Origin: Metabacillus mangrovi
GTDB taxonomy: Bacteria > Bacillota > Bacilli > Bacillales > Bacillaceae
Length of the DNA stretch: 64,000 nt
Assembly: GCF_009711125.1 (NCBI RefSeq)
Contig: NZ_WMIB01000007.1
Span: forward strand, 78,945-142,944
Direction: 5' to 3'
Numbering within the stretch: position 1 is the first letter of the stretch; the number at the start of each line of letters is the position of its first letter. Under the pieces are notes generated by a model that searched no databases, was not told the DNA's origin, and saw nothing but the letters and a program-made list of their open reading frames with translations. Below, in pieces: positions 60,498-64,000 of this stretch. A program made the translations under genes and the position numbers.

Positions 60498-61186
60498 TCC
60501 ATCAGTAACCGGTTTGCCTTTATAAAAAAATACTTATGAATCATGTGAACGAAAAGAAACTGAAAGGAAGCAGATATTCCAAAGCAGAATAAAACAAGCC
60601 CGGCCGCTCCATACTTGGTGTACGCCCCAAAGTAATAAGCAGTACATCCCCAAAGGATGATCAGCACCGTAAAAATACTCATTTGGATTTTCGCGGTTAT
60701 GTTAGTTTCGTATTTTTTCAGGGAAGTATACTTTCTTTCGTAATGCCTGAAAATCATGTACAAAGAAGCGGCAAACAAGCAGGTTAAGACCATGAGAAGG
60801 AGCGGCTGCCTGATCATGAGGAACGTGTAAAACAATCCGCAAACAAAATAAGACAGAGCCGCTATTCCCCCGAGGCATCCCAGAAATAAAATGATTTCAA
60901 GTACAATTTTTTCTGATTTGCGAAAAATCAGTGTCAGCATCCACAGATTAAGAAGGACAAGCAAGCCGTATATCGGATAAAGCCAACTTCCTGCAAGGTC
61001 CGGAACTGTATACTCATTAAAAACGGGGAGCAGGATTAGCCCGCTGAAGTCTAGCCCAATTACCGTTAAAACCGCTAATCCGACCTTGATTCCAGGGGTT
61101 ACGGCCGGCAGCGATAAATGCTCTTTAACATGAGAAGGAATCTTGTGCCGTTTTGTTTCTGGTTTTATTTTATAAACAAATTTCAT
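60494..61186 (-). CDS. Membrane protein with about six helices, unknown function
   Basis: 230 residues. After a basic N-terminus there are six to seven hydrophobic segments. AGGAG lies before the ATG. No family recognised. It is convergent with the small membrane gene of the two-component unit and follows the cysteine hydrolase gene by 15 bases on the same strand, so it may be the last gene of the helicase-hydrolase unit. Confidence 0.75.
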   Translation of the reverse strand: MKFVYKIKPETKRHKIPSHVKEHLSLPAVTPGIKVGLAVLTVIGLDFSGLILLPVFNEYTVPDLAGSWLYPIYGLLVLLNLWMLTLIFRKSEKIVLEIILFLGCLGGIAALSYFVCGLFYTFLMIRQPLLLMVLTCLFAASLYMIFRHYERKYTSLKKYETNITAKIQMSIFTVLIILWGCTAYYFGAYTKYGAAGLVLFCFGISASFQFLFVHMIHKYFFIKANRLLMD

Positions 61187-61201
61187 GAGACTGACAAACT
61201 C

Positions 61202-61774
61202 CTATTCTGCTTCATCCGCCCGATACTGATCATGCATCGGACGGAACAAGTCCTCTTCCGCTTCACGGACAATGGAGAAGTGATCCACATTGTAATGCCC
61301 ATGCAAAATTTCATTATGATGGGCAACAATTTGCTCCCCGGTTAATACAGCTGAGTCTGTTGTCGAATGGCCGTCTTTTACAAGAGTGACATCCATTCCG
61401 CTGACAGTGGCAGTACGGACAGCCGTATCGATGCAATGCTCCGTTTTGCAGCCCATGATAACAAGATGATAGATCTGTTTTTCCTTCAGGTGTTCCAAAA
61501 GAGGAGTGCCATAAAATGCATTGGTCGCTTGTTTATTAAACACAGCCGCCCCCTCGTGAACCGGGATTTCCGGATGAATATCAAATCCCTGACCCTTTCC
61601 ATCCGCTACGTCGAGATCCCGGATATATATGACCTCAGCTCCTGCTTCGTTTGCCTTCTTTATTGTTTTTTGAATAGTGCTTAACAGAACGGCTTTGTTC
61701 ACCACTTCTTTTTCGGTATGATTTCCTTCAATAAGCTCGCATTGAGCGTCGATAATTAATAGTGCCTGATTCAT
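61202..61774 (-). CDS. Isochorismatase-like cysteine hydrolase
   Basis: 190 residues. The catalytic triad is readable: D9 in LLIIDAQ, the Lys in FNKQATNAFYGT and the Cys in MGCKTEHCIDTAVR. The family includes nicotinamidases, isochorismatases and related amidases. It overlaps the helicase gene by four bases and so is translated with it, an unusual partnership. Substrate unknown. Confidence 0.9.
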   Translation of the reverse strand: MNQALLIIDAQCELIEGNHTEKEVVNKAVLLSTIQKTIKKANEAGAEVIYIRDLDVADGKGQGFDIHPEIPVHEGAAVFNKQATNAFYGTPLLEHLKEKQIYHLVIMGCKTEHCIDTAVRTATVSGMDVTLVKDGHSTTDSAVLTGEQIVAHHNEILHGHYNVDHFSIVREAEEDLFRPMHDQYRADEAE

Positions 61775-63690
61775 TGAGAGCCTCCTATTATGCTTTTCTC
61801 CTTTCGGAGCTTCAGTCGATCAGCTTTCACTCTATCAAAGTACTTTGTGAACTCGGATTCTCCCGAATAGGTAATTGAAAGGTAATCCTTCGAGCGTGTC
61901 ATTCCAATGTATAACAGGGATACTTCCCTCTCTTTGTTTTCTTCGAGGGCAAATGGCATATTTTCCGCGTTCACGATGAATACGGCTTGAAAATCCAGTC
62001 CTTTGCTGCTGTCAATCGTGCTGATGATGACATTGCCGCGCTCTTTCTCGTAGTCTCTTTTACTGTCGGCACTTTCAGTAAGCCAGAAGCTGGGGATTGC
62101 TGATTCTTTTAATTCATTTTGAATCGTTTCGATTATGTTTTGATTAAATGTTCGTTTAACTCGGTAGAGAACGAGCATCTCTGAATAGGGTACACCTTTT
62201 TCAGCATGCAGCCGTTTCATCAGTTTGGTCACAAAACCCATTTCTTCTTTTAGATTTTTGCATTTTACGATAGCCGGCTCCGGTCCCTTGCGGCGGGTAC
62301 TTTGCGGAGAAATAATCTCTTCTCCTTCTAAAGACCCTTTTACAACCCGATTTTTCAGCGTGGAATGATTTCGGTAAAAATCCCAGGCGAAATTGACGAT
62401 CTGAGCGGTGTTCCGGTAATTAATGGACAGGATTTTAGAACGTCCCTGAAAGCTTAAGCCTGTATCCTGGACATAAGAACGCTTTCTGGAGTAAATATTT
62501 TGTGCCCTGTCTTCAACTAGCAGCAGCATCTGTGTGTCAGGATTCAGAAGAGAACTGGCAAGTGACAGCCACTCTGGTTCAAAATCCTGCCCTTCATCAA
62601 TCAGAATGGCATCATAAGAGGGAAGAATGGTTTCCTTTGCCGCCAGTTTCTTCAGCATGAGAGGAATTTGCTGTTCTTTCATTTTGAGCTCCTGCTTAAG
62701 CCATGCATGAAAGTTGAATACTTGGATATTTTTCATGTCATTGGCTTGAGATTTAGGATCAAAATCAAATAGATCCTCCGGTTCATTCATTTTCATCTGG
62801 ATCATGTACTTAATTTCCTGGGCCAATGAAATGTTATAACAGAGGACAAGTATTTTCCAATCGGGATGCTGTTTGGAAAGATATTTTGCTCTAGCGGATA
62901 GAATTAGCGTTTTCCCGCTTCCCGCTACGCCGCGAATCAGCCGGTTCTTGTCTCCAATCTGTCTTGCCAGATTCTCCTGATGCAGATCCATCGTTTTGAT
63001 ATCATGAAGGGAGAGCAGCAGCTGATCCTGATAGGGGACAGGAGCTTTGAATTCTGCACTGATTCGTACTTCCGGAAACAAATGATAGCGGATGGAGTCG
63101 ATTTCTCCTTTTGTAAGCGGCTCCTTCAGTCGGAATGGGATGACAAACATGTCCATTATTTTTTCAATAAGATGCTCTTCTGAAAACCCCTCTTTATCCG
63201 GGTCAATCTCATCACGGGTTAATACAAGATGCGGCTCACAGACAGAATATAAACCTTCTTTCACAAAAAAATCCTGCTTCAGGCGTGTGAAAACCGCCCC
63301 GTAGCCTGTGGGAAATTTAAGTTTAAATTTGTAGGGTCCTTCCGTTTGAATCAGGTTTTTATCCTTTTGAAGGACGTTTGAGATATGAAACATATAGTCT
63401 CTTGCCTGTTTTAGCGGACTTTTCACCGTTGTCTGGTGCCCTTTCGTATTCACGATCATCCATGTATCAGGATTCACCTGCAATATCGTATTTTGTGTAT
63501 AATCCTTCACTTCCAGGACAACAAGACCAAGATCAGGTCCGATAATAACGAAATCCGGGTGACGGCCGAGAATTTCCGGTTCATAGTAAACAATATAATC
63601 ATCAGGCAGAGAGTTTTTCAACACAGCAAAAAGCAGTCTTTCGCCAGCAGTGGCAGAGGAACGGATTGTCTCCGGAATGGTATAGGCCAA
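61771..63690 (-). CDS. NERD-domain UvrD-like helicase
   Basis: 639 residues. The N-terminal NERD domain (about 12-125) has the PD-(D/E)xK-like residues D46, E60 and K62 (HPDFVIIG; VVLEVKDY). It is followed by an SF1 helicase: Walker A GVAGSGKTLIL (about 255), Walker B ILIDEGQDFEPEW, STIDSSKGLDFQ and LLYIGMTRSKDYLSI. It should be a DNA repair or defence-type nuclease-helicase. The start is TTG after GGAGTG. It overlaps the cysteine hydrolase downstream. Confidence 0.9.
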   Translation of the reverse strand: MAYTIPETIRSSATAGERLLFAVLKNSLPDDYIVYYEPEILGRHPDFVIIGPDLGLVVLEVKDYTQNTILQVNPDTWMIVNTKGHQTTVKSPLKQARDYMFHISNVLQKDKNLIQTEGPYKFKLKFPTGYGAVFTRLKQDFFVKEGLYSVCEPHLVLTRDEIDPDKEGFSEEHLIEKIMDMFVIPFRLKEPLTKGEIDSIRYHLFPEVRISAEFKAPVPYQDQLLLSLHDIKTMDLHQENLARQIGDKNRLIRGVAGSGKTLILSARAKYLSKQHPDWKILVLCYNISLAQEIKYMIQMKMNEPEDLFDFDPKSQANDMKNIQVFNFHAWLKQELKMKEQQIPLMLKKLAAKETILPSYDAILIDEGQDFEPEWLSLASSLLNPDTQMLLLVEDRAQNIYSRKRSYVQDTGLSFQGRSKILSINYRNTAQIVNFAWDFYRNHSTLKNRVVKGSLEGEEIISPQSTRRKGPEPAIVKCKNLKEEMGFVTKLMKRLHAEKGVPYSEMLVLYRVKRTFNQNIIETIQNELKESAIPSFWLTESADSKRDYEKERGNVIISTIDSSKGLDFQAVFIVNAENMPFALEENKEREVSLLYIGMTRSKDYLSITYSGESEFTKYFDRVKADRLKLRKEKSIIGGSQ

Positions 63691-63819
63691 CTTTTTTCAC
63701 TCCACTATTAGTAAGATATAATCAGTACTTTCATCATATCTCATTTAAGGAAATATTTGTCGATTATAATAAAATAAAGCCGGAAGCTTTTTTCCTGCTC
63801 CCGGCTTATTCATCATTAT
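63691..63819. other. Upstream region of the NERD-helicase with a hairpin
   Basis: AAGCCGG...CCGGCTT at 63777-63807 with T-rich minus-strand sequence afterwards resembles a minus-strand terminator for a gene beyond the window. Confidence 0.5.
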
Positions 63820-63938
63820 GTCGAATCCCCTCGAAAAGTCGATATATCGATTTTTTGATCGATATATCATAAAAATAGTCGATATTTCTAAATAATAGTC
63901 GATATATTAATATTTTAGTCGATATCGGTTGAGCCCCC
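63820..63938 (+). repeat. 20-base-period array (TCGATAT type) with leader, locus 4
   Basis: Leader GTCGAATCCCCTCGAAAA at 63820. TCGATAT cores at 63839, 63859, 63879, 63899 and 63919, exactly 20 bases apart. The last core is CGATATCG. It lies just outside the NERD-helicase promoter region. Confidence 0.85.
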
Positions 63939-64000
63939 TAACTTTGGACACTCTCTTCCGAATTCTAATGTTTTCTCCGTTTTTCAAAGAGCGATCTTTC
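63939..64000. other. Window end without a recognised feature
   Basis: 62 bases after the last array; no gene or structure could be seen. Confidence 0.3.

Overview
The window is chromosomal DNA from a spore-forming member of the Bacillaceae (Firmicutes). The evidence is gene content: two sporulation-type histidine kinases, a YocH-like LysM/3D protein, an RsbR-family stressosome protein, YwbE, XpaC/TelA, a YhgE/Pip protein, KatE and a NagP-type PTS permease. Strong GGAGG ribosome binding sites and frequent TTG/GTG starts also fit. No tRNA, rRNA, prophage, transposase or CRISPR array was seen, and I cannot name the species.

Layout. 1-7 kb: end of a FabG-like reductase, an acetyltransferase, yocH, a KinB-like kinase, a lipase and cstA-ybdD. 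7-18.5 kb: a PfpI-type protein, an XRE regulator, a 40-codon gene, a heterodimeric ABC exporter, a DsbA-like protein, a YjjP/YjjB exporter, a lipoprotein, an RsbR-like protein and a membrane PAS-GGDEF-EAL phosphodiesterase. 18.5-28.8 kb: ywbE, an exonuclease, an SDR, a TPR protein, a dynamin-like GTPase, queT behind a preQ1 riboswitch, an NAD-binding protein and PPK2. 28.8-37 kb: Lrp plus two LysE exporters, LytTR plus DUF3021, YhgE/Pip, two RDD proteins and a TetR-epimerase unit. 37-43 kb: RecQ, a second sporulation-type kinase, xpaC-telA and dinB. 43-56.5 kb: a lipoprotein, an M48-ankyrin fusion, kynUBA, katE, an ABC-2 exporter, an HhH protein, a PH-like/coiled-coil/Excalibur membrane protein and nagP. 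56.5-64 kb: a secreted protein with eight 28-residue repeats, a two-component system, small membrane proteins, a cysteine hydrolase and a NERD-helicase.

Control sites can be read in many places. Both kinase genes have SigH-like promoters with 11-base spacers. katE has a SigB-like promoter that also fixes its start codon. kynUBA has a promoter whose -35 is covered by a cre-like site, and nagP has a cre-like site upstream. The tetR-epimerase unit carries two matching 14-base operators, and the Lrp promoter has a 20-base inverted repeat.

The most unusual signal is non-coding. Intergenic regions at 42.9-43.2, 54.6 and 63.8 kb hold arrays of short A/T-rich units at exactly 20-base spacing around a GATAT/GATAA core. 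Three of the four 20-base arrays start with nearly the same 20-base leader (TGTCGAA...CCGAAAA). A fifth array at 25.7 kb has a 21-base period built on TGTCGAA, which matches the Spo0A box consensus. I cannot match these arrays to a described element.
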